Positions 24,163-33,933 of a stretch of DNA of 64,000 nucleotides are shown one piece after another. Positions within the stretch are counted from its first letter, which is position 1. Each line of letters begins with the position of its first letter. This DNA comes from Metabacillus crassostreae (GTDB taxonomy: Bacteria; Bacillota; Bacilli; Bacillales; Bacillaceae), in assembly GCF_016908395.1 (NCBI RefSeq), contig NZ_JAFBDU010000001.1, positions 1,240,001 through 1,304,000 of the forward strand. Reading direction: 5' to 3'. Both the position numbers and the translations under genes were made by a program. The notes below the pieces were generated by a model. The model ran no database searches. It saw only the letters and a program-made list of their open reading frames with translations, and had not been told where the DNA came from.

Positions 24163-25073
24163 CGATTATTTTTTATGTCTTGTAACACTTGTTCAAATTC
24201 CTTTGGAAGCGGTGCTTCAAATTCCATATACTTCTTTGTACGTGGATGTTCAAAACCTAAAATTCCTGCATGTAATGCCTGTCCATTAATAGGCATTGTT
24301 TTTTTCGGTCCATATTTAGGATCACCAACTAGTGGATAGCCTATATATTTCATATGAACACGTATTTGGTGTGTTCTACCTGTTTCTAGTTGACATTCGA
24401 CAAATGTAAAATTCTCAAAACGCTCTAATACATGAAAATGAGTAACAGCTTCTTTGCTACTTACATTTGTAACAGTCATGCTTTGACGATCAACTTTATC
24501 ACGACCAATTGGTGCATTAATTGTTCCATGATCATGTTGTATTGTTCCATGAACAATTGCTTTATAACGTCTTGTAACAGTTTTATCAACGAGCTGTTGA
24601 ACTAATGATTCATGTGCCATATCATTTTTTGCTACCATTAATAATCCTGACGTATCCTTGTCAATACGATGAACGATTCCTGGTCTTAACACACCATTAA
24701 TACCTGAGAGATCCTTACAATGAGCCATTAAACCATTTACAAGTGTTCCATTTAAATGACCTGGGGCAGGATGTACTACCATGCCTTTTGGTTTATTCAC
24801 AACAAGAACATCTTGATCTTCATAATAAATATCAAGATCCATTTCCTCTGGTACCACATCTAATGGTTCCGGATCAGGAATTGTGACAACAATGTTATCA
24901 TTTACTTGACATTTATAATTCGTCTTAATAATTTTATCATTAACTTTAACCAATCCATCTTTAATCCATATCTGAACTTGAGATCTTGACCACTCATCAT
25001 TAGATGTTGAAAGAACTTTATCAATTCTCTCACTTTTTAATTCTTCATTTACTTGTATTTCAACGATGTTCAT
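24159..25073 (-). CDS. ylyB: RluD-family 23S rRNA pseudouridine synthase (YlyB)
   Basis: 304 residues. An N-terminal S4 RNA-binding domain (residues about 12-60, SERIDKVL... SRSQVQIWIKDGLVKVN) is followed by the pseudouridine synthase domain. The catalytic aspartate is in HRIDKDTSGLLMVAKN, and the C-terminal motif GRTHQIRVHMKYIGYPLVGD is complete. RluD-type enzymes modify 23S rRNA (helix 69 in E. coli); the target site here is inferred. Its ATG shares one base with the TAA of lspA (TAATG), so the two are coupled. In B. subtilis the same pair precedes pyrR. Confidence 0.93.
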   Translation of the reverse strand: MNIVEIQVNEELKSERIDKVLSTSNDEWSRSQVQIWIKDGLVKVNDKIIKTNYKCQVNDNIVVTIPDPEPLDVVPEEMDLDIYYEDQDVLVVNKPKGMVVHPAPGHLNGTLVNGLMAHCKDLSGINGVLRPGIVHRIDKDTSGLLMVAKNDMAHESLVQQLVDKTVTRRYKAIVHGTIQHDHGTINAPIGRDKVDRQSMTVTNVSSKEAVTHFHVLERFENFTFVECQLETGRTHQIRVHMKYIGYPLVGDPKYGPKKTMPINGQALHAGILGFEHPRTKKYMEFEAPLPKEFEQVLQDIKNNR

Positions 25074-25576
25074 TATGCTTGCTCCTTCTCTTGTTTCCCT
25101 TCAAAAAACAACATATGAATAAATAATAATATAACACCTACACAGAGTGCAGAATCTGCTACATTAAAGATTGGGAAGTCGTAAGAAAAAATGTATGTAT
25201 TTATAAAATCAACAACTTCTTTACGAAATAAACGGTCAATGAAATTACCAATTGCTCCACCTAGCATCAATCCTAGAGCAACACCCATTACCTTATTTTC
25301 CTTTGTATATTTCTGAATATAGTAAATCATTCCAACAATCACAATTGTTGTTACTATATAGAAAAACCACATTTGACCTTGTAAAATTCCCCATGCAGCT
25401 CCCTTATTTCGATGGGAAGTAATATATAAGAAATTTTCTATTATTGTTATATTTTCTCCAAGCTCCAAATTTTTCACGATAAACCACTTCGTCACTTGAT
25501 CTATGGCAATAATAATTGCTGCAATTAAGTAATAATACACTTTAGTCCCCAACTTTCCTTTATTCTCTTTACACAT
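25073..25576 (-). CDS. lspA: Lipoprotein signal peptidase (signal peptidase II)
   Basis: 167 residues with four membrane segments. It cleaves the signal peptide of lipid-modified prolipoproteins. The catalytic aspartates are in [13 protein letters not shown] and [14 protein letters not shown], and the [13 protein letters not shown] segment is also conserved. Start uncertain: ATG 25576 has AAGGA only three or four bases upstream, while GTG at 25540 ([10 protein letters not shown]) aligns with the usual N-terminus of the family and has GGGGA five bases upstream. Either leaves the first membrane helix intact. Confidence 0.93.
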   Translation of the reverse strand: MCKENKGKLGTKVYYYLIAAIIIAIDQVTKWFIVKNLELGENITIIENFLYITSHRNKGAAWGILQGQMWFFYIVTTIVIVGMIYYIQKYTKENKVMGVALGLMLGGAIGNFIDRLFRKEVVDFINTYIFSYDFPIFNVADSALCVGVILLFIHMLFFEGKQEKEQA

Positions 25577-25751
25577 TTGTCCTTCTGAATTGTACCATAT
25601 AAAAAAACAAAGCGTAAAGAAAATCAGGAATAATTAGCTAATCAGGAAATAACTCTTTAGGTTTATTGAAAGGTGTTTTTTATAAAAACTTGAGAGTTTA
25701 AAATAATGTATTTAAAAGTCATTATGAAGATGACCCAAACCTTCTTTATTT

Positions 25752-25922
25752 AAGGCTCATTGCTGAAAGATTGTTGCTAATAGACATCTTTATCTGTTTT
25801 CTAAAGTAACCAATGCGTTATCGCATAACAGGTACGATTTGTAGAAGAAGATGCTATTAGACTTTATACAGAGTTGTTTCCAACATGATTCTAAAAACAA
25901 CGAAATTTACAAAAACAGCCTT
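25752..25922. repeat. Family B interspersed repeat, copy 3 (MITE-like)
   Basis: Termini AAGGCTCATTGCTGAAAG and AATTTACAAAAACAGCCTT are imperfect inverted repeats. The core shares GCGTTATCGCATAACAGGT and GATTTGTAGAAGAAGATG with copies 2 and 5. It interrupts the ylyA-lspA gap. Short ATTT flanks on both sides could be a target duplication, but this is weak. Confidence 0.82.
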
Positions 25923-25970
25923 ATTTAAAAGAAAAATTTGAGTCAAAACATAAAGGCAGATAAACTATAA

Positions 25971-26333
25971 TTAGAAGTCACTGCCTGTAATATAGGTCTC
26001 TTCATGATGATAATCATATTGAGGGAGAGTTTTTCTTTCATATAATTCCTGGAAAAAGAAATCAAATTTTGTTCTTGCTGTTGGGAGTATCCTTAGTTTT
26101 TCAAAGGGAATTTCTTCACCCGTTTCTTCACAGTAACCATAAATTCCTTTATCAATCTTCATTAAGGCACGCTCTACATCTTGAAGTTCTTCTTTAATAT
26201 GATGCATTAAGGTATGACTTTTCCCTTGATAATCACTATAAGTCATATCAAATAAACTGTGATCAAAAAGCCTAGTTCGCAGTTCTTCTTTCATCACTTG
26301 TAATTCATATTGAATCCCAGAAAATTTATTCAA
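25971..26333 (-). CDS. ylyA: YlyA-like DksA/TraR-type protein with degenerate zinc finger
   Basis: About 120 residues. A coiled-coil N-terminal region (QYELQVMKEELRTRL... HTLMHHIKEELQDVERALMKID) precedes a C-terminal DksA/TraR finger. The finger reads YGYCEETGEEIPFEKLRILP: only one of the four zinc cysteines remains. In B. subtilis, YlyA lies between ileS and lspA and has been linked to sigma-G-dependent transcription. The most likely start is TTG 26333, nine bases after AAGGAG; the frame also contains a TTG at 26342, which directly abuts the ribosome site. Secondary-channel binding to RNA polymerase is inferred from family. Confidence 0.85.
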   Translation of the reverse strand: MNKFSGIQYELQVMKEELRTRLFDHSLFDMTYSDYQGKSHTLMHHIKEELQDVERALMKIDKGIYGYCEETGEEIPFEKLRILPTARTKFDFFFQELYERKTLPQYDYHHEETYITGSDF

Positions 26334-26342
26334 GATGGACAA

Positions 26343-26649
26343 CTCCTTATCCTTCTCATGGTGTAAGATTATTCTTTCCTGAAAAAACTAAACTCACCCT
26401 ATTAAGAATTTTCCTGTGATTGAAATGGTTGTTAATGTGTATGATAAATTTGGTGAATGGATATTTTTTACCCAACCTCACTTATCTTCAAACATTTTTA
26501 ATTAAAATTAGGCGGATACCATGTTTCTAATTTCATTTGAAGTTATTGTCCCTTTTAAATGTTTTCATATACTAAATGAATAATTCCTCAGGAAACTCTG
26601 CCATATCACTAAATAACTTTGAAAAGTACTTAATGGAAATCAAAAAATG
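26343..26649. other. Gap between ylyA and ileS
   Basis: About 300 AT-rich bases without an open frame. It presumably holds the ylyA promoter; I see no convincing consensus for any sigma factor. The hairpin at 26650-26694 bounds it. Confidence 0.4.
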
Positions 26650-26694
26650 GTTATTACGATGTTGCTAGTATCAATTAGCAAACATCGTAATAAC
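26650..26694 (-). other. Long orphan hairpin downstream of ileS
   Basis: GTTATTACGATGTT and its exact complement form 14 bp, extended by GCTA/TAGC after a one-base bulge, with an eight-base loop. On the minus strand it is followed by CCATTTTTTGA. It lies just past the ileS terminator, so it could be a second terminator or a structured 3' end. Confidence 0.6.
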
Positions 26695-26703
26695 AAAGAA
26701 AAA

Positions 26704-26736
26704 AACAGCCTTCCATTAAAGGATGGCTGTTTTTTC
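26704..26736 (-). terminator. ileS terminator
   Basis: Minus strand AACAGCC and GGCTGTT arms, with an inner ATCC/GGAA region around TTTAAT, then seven T. It sits directly after the ileS stop. Confidence 0.88.
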
Positions 26737-26741
26737 ACTAC

Positions 26742-29504
26742 TTAATAATGCTCATTAACAATTGAAGCACATCGTTTACAAAGTGTTGGATGTGATTCTA
26801 CTTCACCGACTTCTGGTGTGACAATCCAACATCGATCACAAGTTTCTCCATCCGCTGAAGTAATCGTAATTTTAACAGTATCAAAAACTTGAGCATTTTC
26901 AGGTGCTTCAGTATAATCACCTGCAAGATTAAAGCCAGATACAATAAATAGTTGCTTTAAGTCTTCATCAACTGATTCAAGAAGTGCCTTAGTTTCTTTA
27001 TTAGGATATAAGGCAATGCTTGCCGTTAGAGATTTCCCGATTATTTTTTCATTTCGTGCAACCTCTAATGCCTTTAATACATCATCACGTAGTAACATGA
27101 ACGCATCCCATTTTTTCTCTAGCTCAGTGCTTTGAGGATAATCTTTCACCTCAGGCATATCTACTAACTGAACACTTTCTTCAGTAACAGAATCAATTTG
27201 TTCCCATACTTCATCAGCTGTATGTGGGAGAATAGGTGTTACTAGTTTTACTAATGACATAAGTGTTTCATAAAGAACTGTTTGAATTGCACGACGTTCA
27301 TTATTTTCTTTAGATTCAATATATAAAACATCTTTTGCGAAATCCAAATAGAATGAGCTTAATTCAATTGTACAGAAATTGTGTACTGCATGATAAATTG
27401 CGGCAAATTCATAGTTCTCATAAGAATCTTTAACACGTTTTGTTAGGTTATTCAGTTTCACAAGCATATAACGATCAACATCACGTAAGTTTTCCACGTT
27501 AACTGAATCTGTAGCAGGATTAAAATCAGCTAAGTTTCCTAACAAGAATCGGAATGTGTTACGAATTTTTCGATATACCTCTGCAACTTGTTTTAAGATT
27601 GCATCAGAAACTCTTACATCTGCTTGATAATCAACAGAAGCTACCCATAAGCGAAGAATGTCTCCACCTAATTGTTTCATTACTTTAGCAGGTATAACTG
27701 TATTACCAATTGACTTACTCATTTTGCGACCTTCTCCATCAAGAGCAAAGCCATGACTTAATACACCTTTATACGGTGCTACGCCAGTTACAGCAACTGC
27801 TGTTGATAACGAAGAGTTAAACCATCCACGATATTGATCAGAGCCCTCTAAATATAGATCTGCAGGTCTTTGAAGGTCATCTCTTTCTAATAATACTGCT
27901 TGGTGTGAAGATCCAGAATCAAACCATACATCCATGATATCTTGTTCTTTCGTAAATTTACCATTTGGACTTCCTTCATGTGTAAAGCCTTCTGGTAAAA
28001 GATCAATAGCCTCACGCTCGAACCAAACGTTAGATCCATGTTCTCTGAACAAGTTTGATACATGCTCAATTGTCTCATCCGTTATAATTGGCTCATTATT
28101 TTCTGCATAAAATACAGGGATAGGTACACCCCAAGCACGTTGACGGGAAATACACCAATCTCCACGATCACGAACCATATTGTATAGCCTTGTTTCTCCC
28201 CATGCAGGCACCCATTTTGTTTCATTTACAGCTTTTAAAAGGTCCTCACGGAAATCTTTTATAGATGCAAACCACTGTGCTGTAGCACGGAAAATAGTCG
28301 GCTTCTTTGTTCTCCAATCATGCGGATAAGAATGTGTAATAAATTGAAGCTTTAATAATGCTCCAACCTCTTGAAGCTTTTCTGTAATTGGCTTATTAGC
28401 TTCATCATAGAATATACCTTCAAAACCAACAGCCTCTTTTGTCATATATCCTTTTGCATCAACAGGGCATAATACATCCAAACCATATTGTTGACCAACA
28501 ATAAAATCATCTTCCCCGTGTCCAGGAGCTGTATGAACACATCCAGTACCACCATCACTTGTTACATGCTCACCAAGCATAACTAGTGATTCACGATCAT
28601 AAATAGGATGCTTTGCAACTACTTTGTCTAGCTCAGCTCCTTTAATTGTTCGATCAATCTCATAAGACTCCCAACCAATTGTTTCCGCAACTGCTTTAAC
28701 AAGGTCAGAAGCTACTACAAACTTGTCACCATCAACAGCAACTACACTATATTCAAGTTCAGGATGAACAGAGATTCCTAAATTTGCAGGAATTGTCCAA
28801 GGCGTTGTTGTCCAAATAATAATTTTCTCATCATTTGTCAATACACCTTTCCCATCTTGAATCGGGAAAGCTACATAAATAGATGGTGATCGTTTGTCAG
28901 CATATTCGATCTCTGCTTCAGCTAAAGCAGATTCACTTGAAGGAGACCAATAAACTGGTTTTAACCCTTTATAAATATAGCCTTTTTTCGCCATTTCTCC
29001 GAATACTTTGATTTGTTGAGCTTCATATGCAGGATCTAATGTTACATAAGGATTTTCCCAATCACCGCGAACTCCCAGACGTTTAAATTGCTCTCTTTGA
29101 CCATTAATTTGCTCCCAAGCATATTCTTCACAAAGCTTACGAAACTCAGCAACTGACATTTCTTTTCTTTTTACTTTTTTATTTTTTGTTAATGCTGTTT
29201 CAATCGGCAAACCATGCGTATCCCAACCTGGAACATATGGAGCACAAAAACCACTCATTGATTTGTAACGAACAATAAAGTCTTTTAAAATTTTATTTAA
29301 TGCATGCCCCATATGAATGTCGCCATTTGCATATGGTGGTCCATCATGTAATACGAAAAGTGGTCGATTCTTCGTACGTTCTTGAACTTGTTTGTATATA
29401 TTCATTTCTTCCCATTTTTCTTGCATTAATGGTTCTCTGTTCGGTAAATTTCCACGCATAGGAAATTCAGTTTTAGGCATTAAAAGAGTATCTTTATAAT
29501 CCAT
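26742..29504 (-). CDS. ileS: Isoleucyl-tRNA synthetase
   Basis: 920 residues, normal for the eubacterial type. It charges tRNA-Ile and edits misactivated valine. Class I motifs: [16 protein letters not shown] (HIGH) near residue 57, and [10 protein letters not shown] (KMSKS) near 595. The CP1 editing domain includes the [18 protein letters not shown] segment. A C-terminal zinc finger has CDRCW and CKRC. GGAGG is seven bases before the ATG. Expression is controlled by an isoleucine T-box leader. Confidence 0.98.
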   Translation of the reverse strand: MDYKDTLLMPKTEFPMRGNLPNREPLMQEKWEEMNIYKQVQERTKNRPLFVLHDGPPYANGDIHMGHALNKILKDFIVRYKSMSGFCAPYVPGWDTHGLPIETALTKNKKVKRKEMSVAEFRKLCEEYAWEQINGQREQFKRLGVRGDWENPYVTLDPAYEAQQIKVFGEMAKKGYIYKGLKPVYWSPSSESALAEAEIEYADKRSPSIYVAFPIQDGKGVLTNDEKIIIWTTTPWTIPANLGISVHPELEYSVVAVDGDKFVVASDLVKAVAETIGWESYEIDRTIKGAELDKVVAKHPIYDRESLVMLGEHVTSDGGTGCVHTAPGHGEDDFIVGQQYGLDVLCPVDAKGYMTKEAVGFEGIFYDEANKPITEKLQEVGALLKLQFITHSYPHDWRTKKPTIFRATAQWFASIKDFREDLLKAVNETKWVPAWGETRLYNMVRDRGDWCISRQRAWGVPIPVFYAENNEPIITDETIEHVSNLFREHGSNVWFEREAIDLLPEGFTHEGSPNGKFTKEQDIMDVWFDSGSSHQAVLLERDDLQRPADLYLEGSDQYRGWFNSSLSTAVAVTGVAPYKGVLSHGFALDGEGRKMSKSIGNTVIPAKVMKQLGGDILRLWVASVDYQADVRVSDAILKQVAEVYRKIRNTFRFLLGNLADFNPATDSVNVENLRDVDRYMLVKLNNLTKRVKDSYENYEFAAIYHAVHNFCTIELSSFYLDFAKDVLYIESKENNERRAIQTVLYETLMSLVKLVTPILPHTADEVWEQIDSVTEESVQLVDMPEVKDYPQSTELEKKWDAFMLLRDDVLKALEVARNEKIIGKSLTASIALYPNKETKALLESVDEDLKQLFIVSGFNLAGDYTEAPENAQVFDTVKITITSADGETCDRCWIVTPEVGEVESHPTLCKRCASIVNEHY

Positions 29505-29596
29505 GCTTAATCCTCCAGTATAATTTAGTGAAAAAAATATTAAGTGATCTGACCTTGATTCCGTTGAAATATTAAGGGATTAATTGGTGAAAAACG

Positions 29597-29840
29597 CAAA
29601 AAAACCTTCACATCCCACAAGGGACGAGAAGGTTTTCTCGCGGTACCACCCTATTAGATTAATCATACAAAAATTAATCCACTCAAGCATTCTTAACGTG
29701 AATGAAACGCCATATCCTACTAACAAAATTAGGTTTCAGTATGGAACTCCAGGGTGATCTTCATCCTGTATACTTATCTCGAGCTCACACCATCCTCGAT
29801 TCGCTTAATAAGATATATTACAGGAATACTATCCCTTTCA
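29597..29840 (-). promoter_or_regulatory. Isoleucine T-box riboswitch of ileS
   Basis: Minus strand: the Stem I apical motif GAGGATGGTGTGAG (near 29790), a probable specifier ATC (29756-29758, followed by ACCCTGGAGTT), and the T-box bulge AGGGTGGTACCGCG (29639-29652). A terminator follows (AACCTTC/GAAGGTT arms, 29603-29634, then T7). Uncharged tRNA-Ile pairs with the specifier and the bulge to favour antitermination. A TATAAT at 29847-29852 is a candidate -10. Confidence 0.93.
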
Positions 29841-29935
29841 ACATTTATTATATAAGGTTATAAAAAACTTGATCTCTTCATAATAATTTCTCTATGTTTT
29901 CGTATTATATGCGATAAAAAAACAAAAAGTCAAGT

Positions 29936-30442
29936 TTAGCTTTTAGCTTCTTCTGTTTCACCAAAAATTGGCTCTACTTCATATTCCATTAAATGATCCC
30001 AATCATCATTTTTAAGTAAATCCAATTGAGCTTCAATTAACATTTGGAATCGTGTTCTAAATACTTTAGATTGTTTTTTAAGTTCTTCAATCTCAATTGC
30101 GATTTTTCTAGATTTTGATAAAGATTCATTAATTATACGGTCAGCATTTTTCTCAGCTTCTTTAATAATAAGCTTAGATTCTTTCTGAGCATTACGCTTA
30201 ACATCTTCTCCAGCTTCTTGAGCGATAATAATTGATTTATTCAGAGTCTCTTCAATATTAGTGAAGTGATTTAATTTTTCAGTTAATTCAGAGACACGAG
30301 CTTCCAATTCTTTCTTATCACGAATGACCATTTCATAGTCTTTAATAACCTGATCTAAAAATTCGTTTACTTCATCTTCATCATATCCACGAAATCCTTT
30401 GTTGAATTCCTTGTTATGGATATCTAACGGTGTTAAAGGCAT
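29936..30442 (-). CDS. divIVA: DivIVA cell-pole and division-site protein
   Basis: 168 residues from ATG 30442 (MPLTPLDIHN), eight bases after GGAGG; a longer TTG frame starts inside the ribosome site. The N-terminal lipid-binding domain has Phe17-Arg18, the residues that insert into curved membrane in B. subtilis. The rest is heptad-rich coiled coil (residues about 30-150, DKKELEARVSELTEKL, then KIAIEIEELKKQ). DivIVA marks poles and septa, recruits the Min system and anchors the origin during sporulation. It follows the ylm genes as in B. subtilis. Confidence 0.95.
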   Translation of the reverse strand: MPLTPLDIHNKEFNKGFRGYDEDEVNEFLDQVIKDYEMVIRDKKELEARVSELTEKLNHFTNIEETLNKSIIIAQEAGEDVKRNAQKESKLIIKEAEKNADRIINESLSKSRKIAIEIEELKKQSKVFRTRFQMLIEAQLDLLKNDDWDHLMEYEVEPIFGETEEAKS

Positions 30443-30565
30443 GGATGCCACCTCCAATATGTAGTTAAATAGTTAATCCTTGACAACATTATAAATCATA
30501 TTTCGACAGTTATGTTGAAAAAACCTTTAATTTCTTATTTTTATTTAGTTTTTTCTCTTTTTTAG

Positions 30566-30689
30566 TATAAAGGCATTGTTAAAATTTAGTTGTTGATTCT
30601 GTTACAGGCACTCAATTTTCCGATCTCATGTCTTTCATTACAATCAACAAGGTGCTAAAAACAACATTAAGCTATAACATAGCCATTAT
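30566..30689. repeat. Family A interspersed repeat, copy 1
   Basis: Left TATAAAGGCATTGTTAAA and right ACATTAAGCTATAACATAGC followed by CATTATA, imperfect inverted termini. The internal GATTCTGTTACAGGCACTC and ATCTCATGTCTTTCATTAC match the copy at 37787. It lies in the ylmH-divIVA gap. Confidence 0.75.
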
Positions 30690-30721
30690 AAAGAAAAATA
30701 CCCTATGTAAAAAAACTATAT

Positions 30722-31498
30722 TTATTTCTGTTTTTCAACAATAATTCGGAAACGATCTTTCTTTGTTTTACCTTCAATAGACGCTAATTTACTTCGACCA
30801 TATCCTCTTATTGAAATGGTATCTCCTTCTTGGCATTCAAATGATGTAGAATCAACTACCTTCCAATTCACCTTCACCAACTCATTATTGATTAGCGGCT
30901 GAATTTTCTGCCTTGAAATATTATAGATAGCAGCTCCAACTACATCTAATCTTAAAGATGAAACGGTAGTAATGAGTTCCTGAATTTCATCCTCATGTGG
31001 TATAAGTTCATTAAGAGATATCTGTTTAAGGTTAATTTTAGAACGACCCACTTCATTAAAGTTCATATTCAAATAATCAGATACCTCATCAGCACATATA
31101 ATCTGTACACTATCTTGATAAAATCGGATATCTCCAAATTTAGAGCGTTTAAGCCCTAGACTCATTAGCGAGCCTAATACTTGTCTATGACTTAAAGTAA
31201 TAAATTTACTAGCATATTGTACTTCAAAAAGAGATAAATGGAAGTCTTCCTGACTAGGCTCAAAATAATCAGGATACAACAAAGCCCTTTTTCTCTCTGT
31301 TTCATGTACTCCACCTAGAAATGAAACCTTCACTTCTGCATTTTCTCCAATAACCGATGAAACAATCTCCTGCTCACGAGGATCTAGAAAATCTGTTAAT
31401 TTCGGACTATATTGTATAAGGACATTTTCTTTCCATTCAACAACCTGGTCAATAAAATGATGTTCTTCACTACGAAAATGTTGATAAATATGATTCAT
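30722..31498 (-). CDS. ylmH: YlmH, S4-domain RNA-binding protein
   Basis: 258 residues. An N-terminal YlmH-specific domain (YQHFRSEEHHFIDQVVEW...) contains FLGGVHETERKRALLYPDY. The C-terminal S4 domain starts near residue 180 (SLRLDVVGAAIYNISRQKIQPLI) and ends with GDTISIRGYGRSKLASIEGKTKKDR. Recent work in B. subtilis gave YlmH a role in ribosome-associated quality control, able to act like RqcP with RqcH during alanine tailing; rqcH is also in this window. Older annotation calls it a cell-division RNA-binding protein because of location. GGAG lies seven bases before the ATG. Confidence 0.92.
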   Translation of the reverse strand: MNHIYQHFRSEEHHFIDQVVEWKENVLIQYSPKLTDFLDPREQEIVSSVIGENAEVKVSFLGGVHETERKRALLYPDYFEPSQEDFHLSLFEVQYASKFITLSHRQVLGSLMSLGLKRSKFGDIRFYQDSVQIICADEVSDYLNMNFNEVGRSKINLKQISLNELIPHEDEIQELITTVSSLRLDVVGAAIYNISRQKIQPLINNELVKVNWKVVDSTSFECQEGDTISIRGYGRSKLASIEGKTKKDRFRIIVEKQK

Positions 31499-31577
31499 AT
31501 AAACACTCCACTTAAAATAACTCGAGTTTAATCATTAATAATTACCTGCGCCGGACAAGGTTTTAAATTAATATAAT

Positions 31578-31606
31578 AAAAAAGAGGGACCATATAGTCC
31601 CTTAAC
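31578..31606 (-). terminator. Terminator after ylmG
   Basis: Minus strand GGGAC/GTCCC with loop TATATG, then TCTTTTTT; it overlaps the ylmG stop. It separates the sepF block from ylmH-divIVA, so the latter may need its own promoter. Confidence 0.75.
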
Positions 31607-31865
31607 CTATCATATTAAATATTGAGGCTACTCCATATTGAGCAAACCTTAAAGCCAAAATTGCTACAATTGGTGAAAGATCAATCATTCCTAGTGGCGG
31701 TATAATTTTACGAAAAGGTTCAAGGTATGGCTCAACTATTTTTGCTAGCAATCCACCAAAGCTTGATTCTCTGGCACCTGGGAACCACGATAATAAAATG
31801 TATACGATAATCGCATAGGAATAGATCGATAACACTGTACTAATAATACTGTATAAAAAATCCAT
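31602..31865 (-). CDS. ylmG: YlmG, YggT-family membrane protein
   Basis: 87 residues with two hydrophobic stretches (residues about 5-28 and 62-84), typical of YggT/YlmG. The motif LLSWFPGARESSFGGLLAKIVEPYLEPFRKIIPPLG between them is the family hallmark (YxxPxRxxIPPxG). Its biochemical role is unknown; chloroplast homologues affect nucleoid distribution, and clustering with sepF suggests a link to envelope or division. The ribosome site AGGTGG is nine bases from the ATG and lies in the gap after sepF. Confidence 0.9.
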   Translation of the reverse strand: MDFLYSIISTVLSIYSYAIIVYILLSWFPGARESSFGGLLAKIVEPYLEPFRKIIPPLGMIDLSPIVAILALRFAQYGVASIFNMIG

Positions 31866-31871
31866 GTTTGT

Positions 31872-32315
31872 TTACCACCTTTGATGTTCTTCTTCTGATA
31901 CTAATTCTGAAATTGATCCTGTTACATCAACATTATCGGGTGTACAAAGAAAAATATTCATTCCAACTCGTTGAATATCTCCACCGATTGCATAAACTGT
32001 TCCACTTAGGAAATCAACAATCCTTTTAGCTTGGTCTCTTTGAATGCTTTGAAGATTTACAACAACAGCTTTACGATTTTTTAATTGATCTGCTATTTCC
32101 TGTGCTTCAGCATAAACTCTAGGTTCACTTAAAACAACTTTAGAGGATTTTTGTACACTTTGCAAACTAACCACATTTTGTTTATGATTTTGAGGTTGTT
32201 TTTGTGGTAATGCTTGCTGTTGACTTTCATACTCATTTTCTTGTTCATCTTCAATATATTCATATTCTTCATCTTCTAATGCAAAAAAACTTTTAAATCT
32301 GTTTTTTATTGACAT
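31872..32315 (-). CDS. sepF: SepF, FtsZ-ring membrane anchor
   Basis: 147 residues. A short N-terminal amphipathic segment ([13 protein letters not shown]) for membrane insertion is followed by an acidic, glutamine-rich linker to about residue 58. The globular SepF/DUF552 domain (residues about 60-138) has [22 protein letters not shown] and [17 protein letters not shown]. SepF polymerises and binds the FtsZ C-terminal tail, partly redundant with FtsA. GGAGG lies within the last codons of ylmE, nine bases from the ATG. Confidence 0.95.
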   Translation of the reverse strand: MSIKNRFKSFFALEDEEYEYIEDEQENEYESQQQALPQKQPQNHKQNVVSLQSVQKSSKVVLSEPRVYAEAQEIADQLKNRKAVVVNLQSIQRDQAKRIVDFLSGTVYAIGGDIQRVGMNIFLCTPDNVDVTGSISELVSEEEHQRW

Positions 32316-32317
32316 TT

Positions 32318-33004
32318 CTATACACCTCCATTTTCATTTCCAACAAGTGAAGTGCCAATTCTTATATAAGTTGCTCCTTCTTCAATTGCGATTTCGTAGT
32401 CATTAGACATTCCCATTGAAAGCTCCTTACAAGGTGCTGAAGGTAGCTGTAAAGCTTGTACATGTAGTTGGCATTTTTTTAGCATAGCAAAGCATTGACG
32501 AATACGTTTGGTATCATCTGTATATGGTGCCATTGTCATTAAACCCACAACTTCTATATTAGAATATATAGCTAACTCTTTAATAAAACCTTCAAGCTCT
32601 TCCGGTTTACAGCCATGTTTTGACTCTTCTCCGGAAACATTAACCTGTACAAAACACTTTACTGGCTTCTCAGCTCGCTTATTTATTTCTTTAGCAAGTG
32701 AAAGTCGATCTAAAGAATGTATGTAGTCAACTTTGTCCAGGATGTTTTTTACTTTTCTTGTTTGAAGGGAACCAATAAAATGCCATATTGCTTTATCACC
32801 AATCTCATGATACTTTTCACTTAAGCCTTCATCTCTGTTTTCACCTAGATGAAACACTCCAGCTTCAACTGCATCTCTAGCACGTTGTACACTAACATAC
32901 TTTGTAACAGCAACGACTTGTATTTCATCTGAATTACGCCCAGTTCGCTCACAAATGCTTTTAATATCATTTCTTATTTTATTGAAATTCGCTTGAACAT
33001 CCAT
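32318..33004 (-). CDS. ylmE: YlmE/YggS-family PLP homeostasis protein
   Basis: 228 residues. An alanine-racemase-fold PLP-binding protein of the COG0325 family that balances pyridoxal phosphate and amino/keto acid pools. The lysine that forms the Schiff base is in VVAVTKYVS (about residue 35). [22 protein letters not shown] and the C-terminal phosphate-binding [23 protein letters not shown] are all present. It ends two bases before the sepF start. AGGAGG is 13 bases from the ATG, longer than optimal. Confidence 0.94.
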   Translation of the reverse strand: MDVQANFNKIRNDIKSICERTGRNSDEIQVVAVTKYVSVQRARDAVEAGVFHLGENRDEGLSEKYHEIGDKAIWHFIGSLQTRKVKNILDKVDYIHSLDRLSLAKEINKRAEKPVKCFVQVNVSGEESKHGCKPEELEGFIKELAIYSNIEVVGLMTMAPYTDDTKRIRQCFAMLKKCQLHVQALQLPSAPCKELSMGMSNDYEIAIEEGATYIRIGTSLVGNENGGV

Positions 33005-33012
33005 AATAATTG

Positions 33013-33843
33013 TTAAGCCTCCTCATTAATACCAATAAAGCTTAACATTCTACCAGTTTTCCCGTTATCTCTTCGATGTGAGAAATAAAGCTCAGCTTCA
33101 CAACTAGTACATTGTTTTGAAACCAAAATATTTTCTTCTTTTATTCCTGCATGAAGTAGCAGATTTTTGTTAAGCTTTTTTAAGTCTAATTTATATTTCC
33201 CGGTTGTTAACGTTTCATATGGCTTTGAATACACTTCAAGAACTTCACTATCTATTGCTGAAATAACTCGTTCATCAACTGTGTAACAGCAAAATCCAAT
33301 AGATGGACCAATTGCAACTAGTATCTCATTACGAGGAATCTCTTCATCAACACTCCAGCAATTTATCATTTCACCTGCAATATTTTGAACAGTTCCTTTC
33401 CACCCAGCATGTGCAAGTCCTACTAATTGTTTCTCCGGATGAAAAAAGTAGATAGGTACACAATCTGCAAAACAAAGTGATAGCATGATTCCTGTTTGGT
33501 TTGTATAAAAAGCATCACAATTTACCATCCCATCAGAATATTTCAGTGTACCTCTTCCACTGTGTTGTTTTGTAACCTTTTGAATGTTATTAGAATGTGT
33601 CTGTTCAGCAAATACCCAAGCTTCTAAAGGAGCATTTAATTTTTCCGCCAGTCTATTTCTATTGTTTATAACAGCCTGATGATGATCATGCACATGTAAC
33701 CCAAGATTTAAGGAACAAAAATCCCCAGTACTCTCTCCACCATTTTTTGTTGTAAAACCAACCTTCAGTCTATTATCTTTTTTATTCCACGAATCTAAAG
33801 TCAAGTATGATTCATCTCTGTGCTGAAAAGGCTCTGCTATCAT
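33013..33843 (-). CDS. ylmD: YlmD, multi-copper-oxidase-like (PgeF/YfiH) protein
   Basis: 276 residues from ATG 33843, nine bases after GAGGG; an in-frame TTG at 33852 is too near the ribosome site. Laccase-domain (DUF152) family. Metal-ligand motifs seen: [26 protein letters not shown], and [13 protein letters not shown] with the conserved Cys and His residues. Members have been described as purine nucleoside phosphorylase/adenosine deaminase or peptidoglycan-editing factor. Which applies here is not visible. It precedes ylmE by eight bases. Confidence 0.92.
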   Translation of the reverse strand: MIAEPFQHRDESYLTLDSWNKKDNRLKVGFTTKNGGESTGDFCSLNLGLHVHDHHQAVINNRNRLAEKLNAPLEAWVFAEQTHSNNIQKVTKQHSGRGTLKYSDGMVNCDAFYTNQTGIMLSLCFADCVPIYFFHPEKQLVGLAHAGWKGTVQNIAGEMINCWSVDEEIPRNEILVAIGPSIGFCCYTVDERVISAIDSEVLEVYSKPYETLTTGKYKLDLKKLNKNLLLHAGIKEENILVSKQCTSCEAELYFSHRRDNGKTGRMLSFIGINEEA

Positions 33844-33933
33844 CTTGCTCAACCCTCATTTTCGACATTTATTACATAACGATCGACTTTATTTTACCAC
33901 ATCTTGCTGATAAGGTTTAGCATGAAAGTGAAT

